From contig NC_059379.1 of the NCBI RefSeq assembly GCF_019703515.2, forward strand, positions 25,608,380-25,672,379: a stretch of DNA of 64,000 bases, read 5' to 3'. The notes beneath the pieces were generated by a model. That model worked only from the letters and a program-made list of their open reading frames with translations, did not search any database and was not told the origin of the DNA. The position numbers and the translations under genes were made by a program. The DNA comes from Myxocyprinus asiaticus. Taxonomy: Eukaryota; Chordata; Actinopteri; Cypriniformes; Catostomidae. Every line of letters starts with the position of its first letter. Positions within the stretch are counted from its first letter, which is position 1. Of the stretch, positions 10,255-36,292 are shown piece after piece.

Positions 10255-13200
10255 CCTCTTAGCTGTCCATCGTATCCGATGATGACACTTGCTTTAGGGA
10301 ATGGGTAGGTTTCAGGGGAGGGCATCAGCTGGGTTGATGCTGATACCACTTCATGTGGCTGTGGAGGCCGATCCGAGAACCACACACTCTGTTGCAGGTG
10401 AGGCAGGAGAAGCCGGATGCTAGGGCAGTGCCAGCACCCCACCTGTGGCATTGAGCATGTCTTTCATTCCTCCGCTGTTGTACGGCTTGATGCAATTCTT
10501 CAGTCACACTGGCACAATAAGCATGCCAGACAGACCTGTCTTGAGCGAGGGTCTCAACATGAGTGGGATCAATACCACAGCATTTCAAGATGTTTCTTCT
10601 ACCCACCAACAGCACCTTTGCTGTAAGGATTTGGCCATACAGGACTTGCCGTAGTAACTGGTGTTCCGGCATGCGAATGACATGCCCCAAGCACAATCTG
10701 ATGTCTGGCTAGCATTGCTTCCATACAGAGGGTGTTAGTGTTGGCCAGTATCTCTGTATGGGGTGTCCGATCCTCCCAAGACAGACCAAGGATTTTTTTT
10801 AAGACATCGTACATGGAAGGCCTCCAAAAGCACAATATGCCCTCTGTATGGTGTCCATATCTCTGCCCCATAGAGGAGAGTGGAAACACATGCCGTATTA
10901 TAAACAGCAACCTGGGTTGCTATTCTCAAATTTTTGTTCTCAAAGACCCTTACACGTAGGAGACCAAAGGCTTTGAAGGCTTTGTTAATGTGGCAGTTTA
11001 TTTTATGGTAAAGAGAGCAATCTGAGGAGAGTGTGGAGCCAAGATAGGTGAATCTGTCCACCACTTTCAGTGGACACCATTGATGTGGAAGCTCGAAAAT
11101 ATGGCTGGCTGTTCTGAGAACTGTGCAATCATTTCTGTTTTCTGAATATTGACTTGGAGACCAAAGGACTGGTAGATGCTGGAGATTGTATTGAGGGCAT
11201 ACTGCATGGATTGAGGGGTATGGGCTTTGACTGCACAGTCATCTGCATATTGCAACTCATGTATCTGACATGTTAGAGATTTATTGCGGGCCTGAAACCA
11301 TCAAATATTAAAGGGGTTTCCATCCAGGCAGTACTGGATATGAACACCATCTGTGTGTCCAAGTGCATGATGGAATAGATGTGTGATGGCTGAGAGCAGC
11401 AGGTTGAACAAGATGGGAGCCAGTACACAGCCTTGCTTGACCCCAAACTAAACACTGAAAGGCTCTGATTGGAGGCCTCCAGTGATAACTCTGGCTTGTA
11501 TTTCATCATATAATTGATGGAGGATGAAAAGAAACTTGGGTGGTACTCCAAGTTTTGAAAGATGTTTCCAGAGCATCTCACGGTTAACAGTATCAAATGC
11601 CTTTGAGAGGTCAATAAAGGCTATGTAAAGATCTTGACGATATTCTCTGCACTTCTCCTGTAGCTGCCCTATGACAAAGATCATTTCAGTGGTGCTCCTA
11701 CCTTTCCTAAAACCACACTGCAATTCTGGGTGAGTGTGTTCAGAAATGTGGGTCATCAGTCTGTTGAGCATGACCTTTGCCAGCACCTTTTCCGCAGCAG
11801 AGAGTAGAGAGATTCCCCAACTGTTTCTACAAACTGCTCTGTCCCCCTTTTGTTTGTAAATGATCACAATACTGGAGTCCTTCCACTCTTGAGGGAGGAT
11901 CTCTGACTGCCAGATATTTGTGATCAGAAGGTGTAGATGGCGAGTGAGCAGGTAGCCCCCGTTCTTTAGTATCTCTGCAGGAATTCCATCAACTCCTGAA
12001 CTTTAAATGTTCTTTAGGGTTCTGATGGCTTGAAGGACTTCAGAGAACTGTGGTGAGTCATCAAGATGGTGGATATGTGGATGATCTGGGAGTTTGCTGA
12101 TAGATTGAAAGTCAACCAGGTTGTAGTGGTTCAGAAGGCACTTAAAATAGTCTGCCCATCGATCTAGGATCTGATGACGATCTTTAAAGTGGTAGTTCCC
12201 ATCTGCAGCATGAACTGGTGTAATTGCATGTTTTTTGGGACCATACAAGGTTTTGATTGTGTCATAAAAGCCCTGCATATTTTTGCAATCTGCTAGGCCT
12301 TGTATTTCCCTTGCTTTGTTCATCCACCAGTTGTCCTCCATTTCCCAGAGAGCCCGCTGAGTAACAGCTCTTGCCTCAGCAAACGCACCTTTCAGGGTGG
12401 GTGAGTCCAGATTGGATAAAATAGCTTTATAAGCTTGGTGTTTTGTTTGTAGAAGTGTGTGGATGATGGGGCAATTATTGTCAAACCAGTCCTGGTGATG
12501 TTTCTTTGAGAAACCAAGGACTTCAGAGGCTGCACTATGGATAATTGTACTCAGGTTATACCAGTTGGTTGATTCCTCAGGAAATTAATCAAGCCTGTCT
12601 GAAAGAAGGCTTTTGAAGTTGTCCCTGGTGGAGGGATTTTTTAGGCCAAGGCAGTTAAACCTTTTGTTCGGGGGTGTTCTACAATGGCAAGGTTGAATCT
12701 CCAAGCAGAGTTTAGATCTGACCGTATGGTGGTCTGTCCCACACTCAGCCCCGCACATGACGTGGGTGATGAGTGCATTATGTCTGTATTTTTGGCGAAT
12801 GATAATATAGTCCAGAATGTGCCAATGTTTTGAATGGGGGTGTTGCCAGGTGGTTTTCAGCTTGTTCTTCATCTGGAATATGGTGTTGGTGATAACAAGG
12901 TGATGTTCAGAGCATAGAGAGAGGAGTCTGAGCCCGCTGCTATTCACTTTACCCACTCCATGCTGGCCAAGGACTTCTCTCCAGGTATGATGATCTGTCC
13001 CTACCATGGCATTGAAGTCTCCCATGAGGATGAGCTTATCTGCTGCTGGAGTTTTTTGTAAAATGGAGTCAAGAGACCTGTAAAATGCCTCTTTTACATC
13101 CTGCTCTGCTTCCAGGGTTGGTGCATGGGCACTAATGAGGGTGGTGAAATGGCCCTTTGTTAGGGGAATACGCCATGTCATCAATCTCTCGTTACTGCCA

Positions 13201-13797
13201 GTGGGAGATTCAGGGATGTGTTGTATCAAGTGTGTTTTTATGGCAAAGCCTACTCCATGGATGCGATGTGTCCCCTCAGGCACCCCTTTCCAGAAGAAGG
13301 TGTAGCCTGCACCAACTTCAGTCAGGGAGCCCTCTCCATGTAGCCTGGTTTCACTGAGTGCCACAATGTCAATTTTATATTTCCTCAATTCAAGGGCCAC
13401 AAAGACTGTTCTTCGATTAGGCCTCTAAGATGCCTCAGCCATGTCCAGAAGTGTTCGAACATTCCATGTAGCAATGTTCAAGCAAGTGTATTTTCTACTG
13501 TACTACTTTCGACCGCAAAGGGGGATGCTCCGATGGCTGCGGTTATCCATCCATAGTTGCTGAAGCAGACCATTTTTAGACCACCTTTTCTAGGTCCTTC
13601 CCCTTCAGGGGTGAGCAGTGTGGGGCTGCTCAGTCATAATGGAAGCTGCCGAAGAGACATGCTGCTCCATCCCGCGTCTCAGCGACCATCACTCCATTAC
13701 CACCTGCGTGCATAGTTTGGCTAGGTACTCCCAACCACATCCTTGGCCTGTATACACTACCATTCCACATCGCCGCAGGCAAGTACACTGCCAACCA
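10255..13797 (-). mobile_element. Non-LTR retrotransposon (endonuclease + RT + zinc-finger tail), inactive
   Basis: A 3.54-kb LINE on the minus strand bounded by a perfect 15-bp target duplication. Reading from high to low coordinates: an AP-type endonuclease (ATWNVRTLLD near 13470, then IVALSETRL, LMGDFNAMVGTD and the C-terminal DHH region), reverse transcriptase (IAFIDLSKAFDTVNR, GVKQGCVLAP, the catalytic YADD near 11245), and a C-terminal cysteine/histidine finger (CLTCNRVC...H...H). The 3' end has the GGATACGATGGACAGC-type tail I know from related LINEs. Several stops and frameshifts kill it. The clade is uncertain: I/Nimb-like or RTE-X-like. Confidence 0.88.
10325..13484 (-). pseudogene. 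Broken ORF2 of the LINE at 10255-13797
   Basis: The polyprotein is split over several frames. Visible breaks include a TAG just inside the endonuclease (near 13431, after LLDMAEAS), a TAG before FGVKQGCVLAP (about 11448), a TGA between the QGC and YADD blocks (about 11302), and frame changes near 12000-12340 and in the thumb region (10600-10735). Longest surviving pieces: 12585-13400 (endonuclease), 11448-11867 (RT fingers/palm), 10325-10696 (C-terminal finger). No functional enzyme is expected. Confidence 0.88.
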
Positions 13798-13812
13798 GCA
13801 TAATATAAACAA
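13798..13812. repeat. Target-site duplication, right copy
   Basis: Exact 15-bp match to 10240-10254; marks the 5' boundary of the LINE insertion. Confidence 0.88.
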
Positions 13813-15312
13813 TACGACACAAATGTCAATATTAAACCACTGGCTCTTCATTATAACATCACATTTAGATGACAGTATAAACATCTCTAACACTTGTCAG
13901 TGTGAATAGAAAACATAAAATCAAACAATACAAATAACTTGCTTAACTCAGTACTAACAACAGTATACTGAATATAGATTTTAGAGTTGCTGATATTGGT
14001 GTCCACTGGCTAGAAAGCTAGACATAAGCTCACTTGTAACACTGAATGAAGAACCCTGAAAAATATCACTCAAATAACTTAGTCAGAAGTGAATATTGCT
14101 GTTATATTTTAAAACTTTTAAGTGTGAGTCATATCTGTCGAGTTGATGAATTCGGTTTCTTTTTAAGGAAATAAAATAAAAGTATAAGCTTCAACAGTTG
14201 GGTTCAGCGATTCGTTTGATTGCACGTTAAATATGCATATGATAAGATACAGATGTAGATTTATATAAAGGTGCTCTTTGCTTGTGTCACTCACTCTGAA
14301 AACACAGTTTCTATATTTCTCAAACTGTATCAAAATATGAATGCAAGCCAGTCAATGGAAATATGAAATAAATAAAGATAACTCTTCTTACCTTGCATAT
14401 ATGTAATGCCGTTTTTCCTGCTGTCTTTTGATTGTATGGTGTGTTTCGCTTGTATGTCATATTACACTTGAACTTTGATGATTATTTAAATTCCACCATA
14501 CGAAGGCAAATGACTACATAAAAATACTTTATCCATCAACGGTCTTTCTCCATCACTAATGGACCTATTATCATATAGGCATGTGTCCTATCTGCATTAA
14601 AAACAGATAATTACATGTTTAATTATAATTTAATCCATTATTCATACTATAATGATGAACATGCTGGAGTATGTTATACGCATGCGGGTCAGTTCAGGAG
14701 TGTCGGCTGTTCAGACCAGGTTCAGACCAGTGTCTGATATGGGCTACATTCAGCTGCAGTGTGAACATGGCCTTAGTATAAGATCAAAAATCCTAAGTAG
14801 ACCGTTATGGTTTATCTGACAACAAAAAAACAAGGAATAGTGCAATATACTAAAGGTGGGTGTTGTGGAATACTTTGCAAGTTGGATTCCTTTTAGGGCA
14901 TTTTTTCTACAGGATCATATTACAACGCAGAATCATTGCCAATGCAACCAAAATCAAATGCAGATTTGCGGATTGTTACAACATCCATTACGTAAATTTA
15001 GGCAGTATAAAAATGACTATTGTAATGCAACTGTTGTTGCTAGACCTTATTTACGCTAGCGCCATCTTTGATTTTTAATGGGAATGACAATGAGGCTGTG
15101 AGGGATAGACTTACCATCTCTTCAATGGGTTGTACTGCAGTTTAAAGTTACTTTATTTTAAACTGTCTCTTAGATGTGCCTGACACTCTGACTCGAAATG
15201 AGCCGATAACCGGGAGTAATATGATCTTATAACTGGTGATATCTGCTTTTCCTAAATCTACTTTGCAATGAACCGCTCAAACTAGTTAATAAATCGGACT
15301 GAATGCTCCAGT
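13813..15312. other. Intergenic, repeat-derived in part
   Basis: No gene is visible. The stretch from about 14850 to 15130 looks like one end of an unnamed DNA repeat. It contains one arm of a 26-bp inverted repeat (15045-15070) whose partner is at 16303-16328. Confidence 0.5.
15045..15070 (+). repeat. Inverted-repeat arm, left
   Basis: CCTTATTTACGCTAGCGCCA plus CTTTG-type continuation. The reverse complement of 16303-16328 matches it at 24 of 26 positions. It may be the end of a non-autonomous DNA element that brackets the minisatellite. Confidence 0.6.
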
Positions 15313-15733
15313 AGCAACAGTTCTCGTGTCAACAGTACACTGATCCGGGGACAGCAGTTCTCGAGTCAACAGTACACTGAGTCATTCACAACAGTTCTCA
15401 AGTCAAAACAGTACATTGATCTCGGGACAGCAGGTCTCGAGTCAATACAGTACACTGATCCCAGGATAGTAGCTCTCGAGTCAACACAGTACACTGATCC
15501 GGGGACAGCATGTCTCGAGTCAACACAGTTCACGGATCCTGGGACAGTAGCTCTCGAGTCAACAGTACATCGAGTCGTTCATAGCAGTTCTCCAGTCAAC
15601 ACAGTACACTGATCCGGGGACAGCAGGTCTCGAGTCAGCACAGTACACTGATCCCAGGAAAGCAGTTCTCGAGTCAACACAGTACACTGATCCTGGGACA
15701 GCAGCTCTCTAGTCAACAGTACACTGATCTGAG
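15313..15733. repeat. Minisatellite, about 39-bp unit, roughly 11 copies
   Basis: Diverged tandem units built on ACAGTACACTGATCC followed by GGGACAGCAG and TCTCGAGTCAAC. Two units have a variant core (GAGTCATTCACAACAG, GAGTCGTTCATAGCAG), so there is a higher-order pattern of at least two unit types. The array ends about 1.07 kb before the foxk2 start codon. The minus-strand open frame through it is a by-product of the unit length being a multiple of three. Confidence 0.85.
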
Positions 15734-16302
15734 AATCACCTCTTTCAGACATAATAATACTGAGAACTGCTGATGAGCATGTGTGAACAGAGGACTTGAA
15801 TGAGGGGGTGAAACTTTCAATCAAGAGATGGAAATTCATTTTACTATTGGATATTGTGCATGCAGATTATATCTGAAGTTGTTATGAGCTGGATCATGGT
15901 TTCTGAAAAAAGGGTGATTTGATAAAGACAAGTTTAATCACTTTATATGCTTTAGAAACGTAGAACATCCACGTTTCTATGTCAGTGTCAGTATTGAGTA
16001 CTATAGGTGCAAAACTTTAATGTCGGATGTATTGTAAGATTACTGAATGAAACACTGATGACAATAAATACCTTATTATTATAACTTAATTAAATAAAAT
16101 GATCAGCTATATGCGCTTACATATGGCTTTATTGAATGTGTTTGACCGTGTAGTCCAAGCCGAGGTTTTAGCATTATGTACAGTGACGTTATTACGAGAT
16201 GACGTAAAAGAACTGGTGAATCAGTTTTTTTTAACCGGTTCATTGAAACGAACTGTCCGAAAGAACCGGTTCGCGGAAAAGAATCCGACTTCCAATCACT
16301 AC

Positions 16303-16328
16303 AAAGATGGCGCTAGCATGAATAAGGA
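16303..16328 (-). repeat. Inverted-repeat arm, right
   Basis: Partner of 15045-15070 (24 of 26 matches in reverse complement). The 1.23 kb between the arms holds the minisatellite. Confidence 0.6.
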
Positions 16329-16489
16329 CTATTGCGTGTACCCAAAACACGCGACCCCAACACAGTGTCAACCGTATCACTATCCAAACTCTAGCATCTC
16401 CAATCCGTCTTTTACAACACACCAATTACATGCGTGTCAGCCAACACACAGTGCAACCGACCTCTAAGAACTACACGCTTGTTCTTCTC

Positions 16490-30870
<14,381 letters not shown>

Positions 30871-32920
30871 GGTAGCCATGTCATGACCTTTCCCTCAACC
30901 CTTTTTTTGTTTCTGGCCGCCCGCCGCCCACCTGCTACAACGACACATCACCTGTTAATAAACACAAGGTGCCAAATAGTGAGGTGAAATGAAACGTCAG
31001 TGGATTTCCGAGTGGTACAATGATTAGAATCGTGGTGGTAATTGTGAGAAAGAGAGATGGACACATTGTGGAGGAGACAAGAAAGAAGAGATGCTGTAAT
31101 GAATGACAGTTGAAGGAATGGGGGACAGTGGGCCTTTTACAAAAATGGATGAATACTCAGATAGATAGATATATATAGAGAGAGGTACATTAATATAGCC
31201 TACTTCAAGTTATGAAATTATATGTATTTTAGATCCTACCTGGGTATAACCCTGAAGAGAAGGTCTCCATCACTAGTACCTCTGGGCTGAACTTGGATGA
31301 AGAAGAGAGCAGGTGTATGGGCAAATAGACAACCCCTTTGTGTTACCTGAACAAACAACTGGCCAATGACGAATATAAATATATATGTAGCGTACACATG
31401 CATGTGTATCAGGTGTGTGGTCACAATTCCCATGTTTCCTAGTCAGAGATCTTGAACAAATGCATTAAACTGAAAAAGATAGAAAATTCAGACAGGTCAG
31501 ATGTGGACTTGCCAAACAACATTTAAGACTGATTCATTCTTAAAATGTGAACCTGCTAACAATTTCAGCTTAAAATACACCCATGAAAAAAATAGAATTT
31601 TTTCTCCTTGGCAAAGGGAAATGTGGGGAGATTTTTTTTTTTTTTTTTTTCTCCTGTATCATGGCAGCTAGCTACCATGTCCACCTACTTAATGCAGTCT
31701 TTAGTAGATATGCAGTATTTTGTCGTACATGTGTACCATAGGATCTTATTTGTGTGTGTTCTGATGCACAAATAATCAACAAAAACAGGCAGTGCTGAAG
31801 TGATGTCATTTGGCAATCATTTTTTCTTTTCTTTTTTTTTCTTTTTTTTTTTTTTAGACGTGGACTTGTGGTCATGGAAATGAATGTAGTTTCTTTTTTT
31901 CCAAAAAGAAAAGAAAAACACTATTAATTGAGGGTTTGAATTACTTGCTATTACATCAAATCTAAATTGTTTACTCGCATTTTTTTTTTTTTTTTTTTTT
32001 TTTCATATTTTAACCAATAACATATGAGATGAGAAATATATTTCCATTTGTACTTTGTTAAAATGTATCAGCTTGCATGAACGTGTTGAGAAAATGTGCT
32101 GTGCCGGAGTAGTTTCCTGAAACTGGAACTGCAGAAGATGAAAGAAAAAAAAAAATAGCAAAAGAAACTTTTATACATTTGGGATCATTACTGCACTTAC
32201 CTTTTTGTTTTTGATATTTCTATTTCCTCCCCCATTGTTTTTCCTTTATATTCAAGATGTCTATGGCTGTGTTTGTTATCTTTGTGTTAAAGTTGTCTCT
32301 TTGCCTGTTAATTTTATTTTATTCTGTTCAGACAACTGAAAGAGTCTACGCAGATAGTACGTGTTCCACAAGGAAAATTAGTGGTAGTTGTTGTTCAGCT
32401 TCAGTGGGTATATGCATTTGTTTTTGTTTTGTTTTTTATAAACTAAATTAAAAACTCAATTTCTGTTCTGTGTCTGTGACTGCTGATTTCTTCATTATTG
32501 GAATGCATCAAAGCTGGCCTGAGGAAATCAACACTAAAGCCATGTAGTAGCTACTGTTATTTTCTAGATGGCGCTGTACTTGTAATATACTGTATATTAT
32601 ATTTATCAAAACAATTTACATTGTCAAGTCAGCAGAAGACGGCAAAAAGGCTGTTACATGCCAAACCAACCTTCAAACCTACAGAAGCCCTGAACCGCAC
32701 TGTGAGGGGAAAAAAAGTCACTAGGTGAAATTTTTTTTATTTTATTTTTTTTTTAGGTGTCTTTGCCTTCCCGAGCCTGTTCAACTTTTTTTTATTTATT
32801 TTTTTTTTTTCAAAAAACAATTCTCCAAAAAATATTGTTTTTCTCTCAAAAGAAAAAAAAAACAAGTTTTTCTCAAGAGGCATTGAGAATATTTTTTTTT
32901 TTGTTTGTCTGTTTTGTTTT
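30871..32920 (+). other. foxk2 3' UTR and flank
   Basis: Follows the TAG stop. It is rich in T-tracts (31631-31650, 31836-31855, 31980-32003, 32790-32810) with short GATA repeats near 31160. There is no coding match. The UTR end is not certain. Confidence 0.5.
30957..30962 (+). promoter_or_regulatory. Candidate proximal polyadenylation signal of foxk2
   Basis: AATAAA 87 bp after the stop codon. Use of this site would give a very short 3' UTR; longer forms are also possible. Confidence 0.4.
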
Positions 32921-33086
32921 TTTGCTAGCTAACAATTAACATGCAGTATCCGCCTCGGCCACCAGGTGCCACTATCAGTAAGCATGAAATCTTGTGCTGA
33001 AGGTGACCGATGACAGCTGTGGTACTACTTGATCTGTTTATTTTTTATTTTTTTGCAAATCCTTATCAGGGAAAGAAACATACTAT
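32921..33086 (-). repeat. A-tailed repeat, copy 1 (inverse of 38145-38327)
   Basis: From 32921 to 33045 this is an exact reverse complement of the copy at 38.2-38.3 kb (125 bp). Similarity then continues to 33086 across a roughly 20-bp length difference. On the minus strand it ends in GCTAGC followed by an A-rich tract, so it looks like an A-tailed retroposed sequence. The family is not recognised. Confidence 0.8.
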
Positions 33087-34010
33087 ATATAACGTTTGAG
33101 AGTCTACTAATACGTGAGATCCCACAATTAAATGAATATACCTCAGGTTACTATGTTTCATATGGCATTCGTTGTGAAGTGTGACAACAGGAGTTCTTTC
33201 TGTTTTTTTGATGACATTAACCACCGGAACATCGATGATGCTATTGATATTGTGCTTTTTTAATTTGTTGGCACATGTAAACATGCGCTACATAGACGTC
33301 TTTGATCGTTACGACACCTCTCGCTCTGTTTCAGTGCTGTGTTTAAAGGGATGACTCGTGTTAGAGTTGCCCAAATCAATGAACACTTTGGCTTTCTGAT
33401 TGACCTTGATCTGTTAAATGAGGGGAAGCACTGAGAACTTTACGTCTCTTAAATATTGCAACGTAAGGAATGCCAGTCCTTTTGTTGTGTGTACAACTGG
33501 TAATGTTAATCTTGTTGTAAGTAATGTTATAATTTCTGGACAAATAAAATAATGCATACATTGACGGAACGTTTAACAAAAGTCGTGCAGGCTTATTTAC
33601 GCTGGAACTTCATCACGATCGAAGCTCGACAATATGAGATCATAAAATACAGGTGAAAATCCAAAGCCTGCACAGAGTTTGCGAAGCAAATTGTTAGATC
33701 TTATTAATCGAATGTGGGTTGCTTTTGGATAGGCCTATATGCTACCAGCATGGTATGCCCATTAAAACACAGCTCACATTCTCATTTTCCATATTGTGTT
33801 CCAGCATCATGTGGTCAAACATCCCATAAAAGAAGCTGTTGATTTAAAACGCAACAACTCCAAAAGCCACCTCACGAGAAGTCGGGGGAGGAAAATCAAC
33901 ATAAGCAAAGACGCAGCAATCATAACTTGAAAATTCTCACTAGAATCCATTTCAGAGATACAGTACATTAGAGCAGATCATTGGCGCGAGTTGTTCGTAC
34001 ACTAAATGAA
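33087..34010. other. Intergenic, nothing recognised
   Basis: AT-rich sequence with only short, unsupported open frames. Confidence 0.5.
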
Positions 34011-34555
34011 AACATTTTTAGAAGAATATCTCAGCTTTGTAGGTCCATACAATGCAGGTAAATGTTGGTTAGAACTTTGAAGCTAAAAAAATCACATAAA
34101 AGTAGTCCATAAGACTCCAGTGGTTAAATCCATGTCTTCAGAAGCGACATAATAGGTGTGGGTGAGAAACAGATAAATATTTAAGTAATTTTTTTACTCT
34201 GTATTTCCACTTTCACAGTAAAGTCACATGTGATGCCTGTTTAGTTTCACTTTCAGATCTGAAAGTGTAAGTGGAGATTTTGTGAAATGGATTATCGATC
34301 TATTTCTCACCCACACCTATCATATCACTTCTAAAGCTATCGATTTAACCATTGGAGTCTTATGGATTACTTTTATGCTGCCTTTATGTGCTTTTTGGAG
34401 CTTCAAGGTTCTGGCCAACATTCACTTCAGTGTATGGACCTACAGAGCTGAAATATTGTTCTAAAAATCTTCATTTGCATTTTGCAAAACAAAGAAAGCC
34501 ATGTTTCTGGACTGGCATGAGGGTGAATAAATGATGAGAATTTTCATTTTTGGGT
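34011..34555. mobile_element. TTAA-target palindromic element, partial
   Basis: Both palindrome halves are present from TTTTTAGAAGAATATCTCAG to ATTTTCATTTTTGGGTATAA. The left terminus is missing. Same family as 61581-62240. Confidence 0.72.
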
Positions 34556-34593
34556 ATAACTAGACAATGAATATAGAAATATAGTAATTATAT

Positions 34594-34595
34594 AC

Positions 34596-34660
<65 letters not shown>
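34594..34660. repeat. Palindromic compound microsatellite (TG)n(TA)n(CA)n
   Basis: About nine TG/GT units, then a TA run, then about seven CA units, so the array is its own reverse complement. It directly abuts the left end of the Tc1 element. Confidence 0.9.
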
Positions 34661-34661
<1 letters not shown>

Positions 34662-36292
34662 TTTAAGAAGTTTACATACACTTAGGTTGAAGTCATTAAA
34701 ACGAATTTTTTAACAACTCCACAGATTTAATATTAGCAATCTATAGTTTTGGCAAGTCGTTTAGGACATCTACTTTGTGCATGACATGAGTAATTTTTCC
34801 AGCAATTGTTTACAGACAGATTGTTTCACCTCTAATTGACTTTATCACAATTCCAGTGGGTCAGAAGTTTAAATATGCTAAGTTAACTGTGCCTTTAAGC
34901 AGCTTGGAAAATTCCAGAAAATGATGTCAAGCTTTTAGACAATTAGCCAGTTAGATTCTGATAGGAGGTGTACTGAACTGGAAGTGTACCTGTGGATGTA
35001 TTTTAAGGCCTACCTTCAAACTCAGTAACTTACCTCTTTGCTTGACATCTTGGGAAAATCAAAAGAAATCAGCCAAGACCTCAGAAATGTTTTTTTTTTT
35101 TTTGGACCTCCACAAGTCTGGTTCATCCTTGGTAGCAATTTCCAAATGCCTGAAGGTACCACGTTCATCTGTACAAACAATAGTACGCAAGTATAAACAC
35201 CATGGGACCACGCAGCCATCATACCACTCAGGAAGGAGATGCATTCTGTCTCCTAGAGATGAACATAGTTTGGTGCGAAAAGTGCAAATCAATCCCAGAA
35301 CAACAGTAAAGGACCTTGTGAAGATGCTGGAGGAAACAGGTAGACAAGTATCTATATCCACAATAAAACTAGTCCTATATCAATATAACCTGAAAGGCTG
35401 CTCAGCAAGGAAGAAGCCAATGATCCAAAACCACCATAAAAAAGCCAGACTACAATTTGCAAGTTCACATGGGGACAAAGATCTTACTTTCTGGAGAAAT
35501 TTCCTTTGGTCTGATTAAACAAAAATGGAACTTTTTGGCTATAATGACCATTGTTATGTTTGGAGGAAAAAGGGAGAGGCTTGCAAGCCGAAGAACACCA
35601 TCCCAGCCGTGAAGCATGGGGGTGGCAGCATCATGTTGTGGGGGTGCTTTGCTGCAGGAGGGACTGGTGCACTTCACAAAATAGATTGCATCATGAGGAA
35701 GGAAAATTATGTGGATATATTGAAGCAACATCTCAAGACATCAGCCAGGATGTTAAAGCTTGGTCACAAATGGGTCTTCCAAATGGACAATGACCCCAAG
35801 TACACCTCCAAAGTTGTGGCAAAATGGCTTAAGGACAGCAAAGTCAAGGTATTGGAGTGGCCATCACAAAGCCCTGACCTCAATCCGATAGAAAATTTGT
35901 GGGTAGAACTGAAAAAGCGTGTGCGAGAAAGGAGGCCTACAAACCTGACTCTGTTACACCAGTTCTGTCTGGAGGAATGGGCCAAAATTCCAGCAATTTA
36001 TTGTGAGAAGCTTGTGGAAGGCTACCCAAAACTTTTGACCCAAGTTAAACAATTTAAAGGCAAAGCTGCCAAATACTAACACATTGTATATAAACTTCTG
36101 ACCCACTGGGAATGTGATGAAAGAAATAAAAGCTGAAATAAATCATTCTCACGACTATTATTCTGACATTTCTCATTCTTAAAATAAAGTAGTGATCCTA
36201 ACTGACCTAAGACAGGGAATGTTTTCTTCAATTAAATGTCAGGAATTGTGAAAAACTGAGTTTAAATGTATTTGACTAAGGCACAGACTTCA
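34659..36292 (+). mobile_element. Sleeping Beauty-like Tc1 transposon, inactive
   Basis: The left end CAGTTTAAGAAGTTTACATA and an inner direct repeat near 34852 (CAGTGGGTCAGAAGTTTAAA), with its inverse near 36088-36110 (AAACTTCTGACCCACTGG), show the IR/DR arrangement of fish Tc1 elements. The right outer end is degraded, near 36280-36292. It holds the transposase pseudogene 35050-36079. Confidence 0.9.
35050..36079 (+). pseudogene. Tc1 (Sleeping Beauty-like) transposase pseudogene
   Basis: N-terminal paired-like DNA-binding region (VPRSSVQTIVRKYKHHGTTQ, SGRR hook) and DDE catalytic domain. The catalytic residues remain: Asp in WSD (35513-35515), Asp in QMDNDPKYTS, Glu in NPIENLW; the C-terminus is QVKQFKGKAAKY. 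Three lesions are seen: the expected start codon reads TTG at 35050; a T-run near 35090-35104 replaces coding sequence and shifts the frame; and a TAA at 35516-35518 stops translation right after WSD, in the same frame as the rest. It cannot make a working enzyme. Confidence 0.92.

Noticed and set aside
15313..15733. CRISPR-like array
   Set aside because: Units are contiguous and diverged with no unique spacers; this is a eukaryotic minisatellite.
15579..15839. Minus-strand frame with repeated LLTRELLS...DQCTV units
   Set aside because: Translation of the 39-bp minisatellite; the unit is a multiple of three, so the frame stays open by chance.
35525..36079. Independent 184-residue transposase gene starting at Met 35525
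   Set aside because: It is the continuation, in the same frame, of the broken Tc1 transposase after a nonsense codon, and lacks the DNA-binding part and first catalytic Asp.
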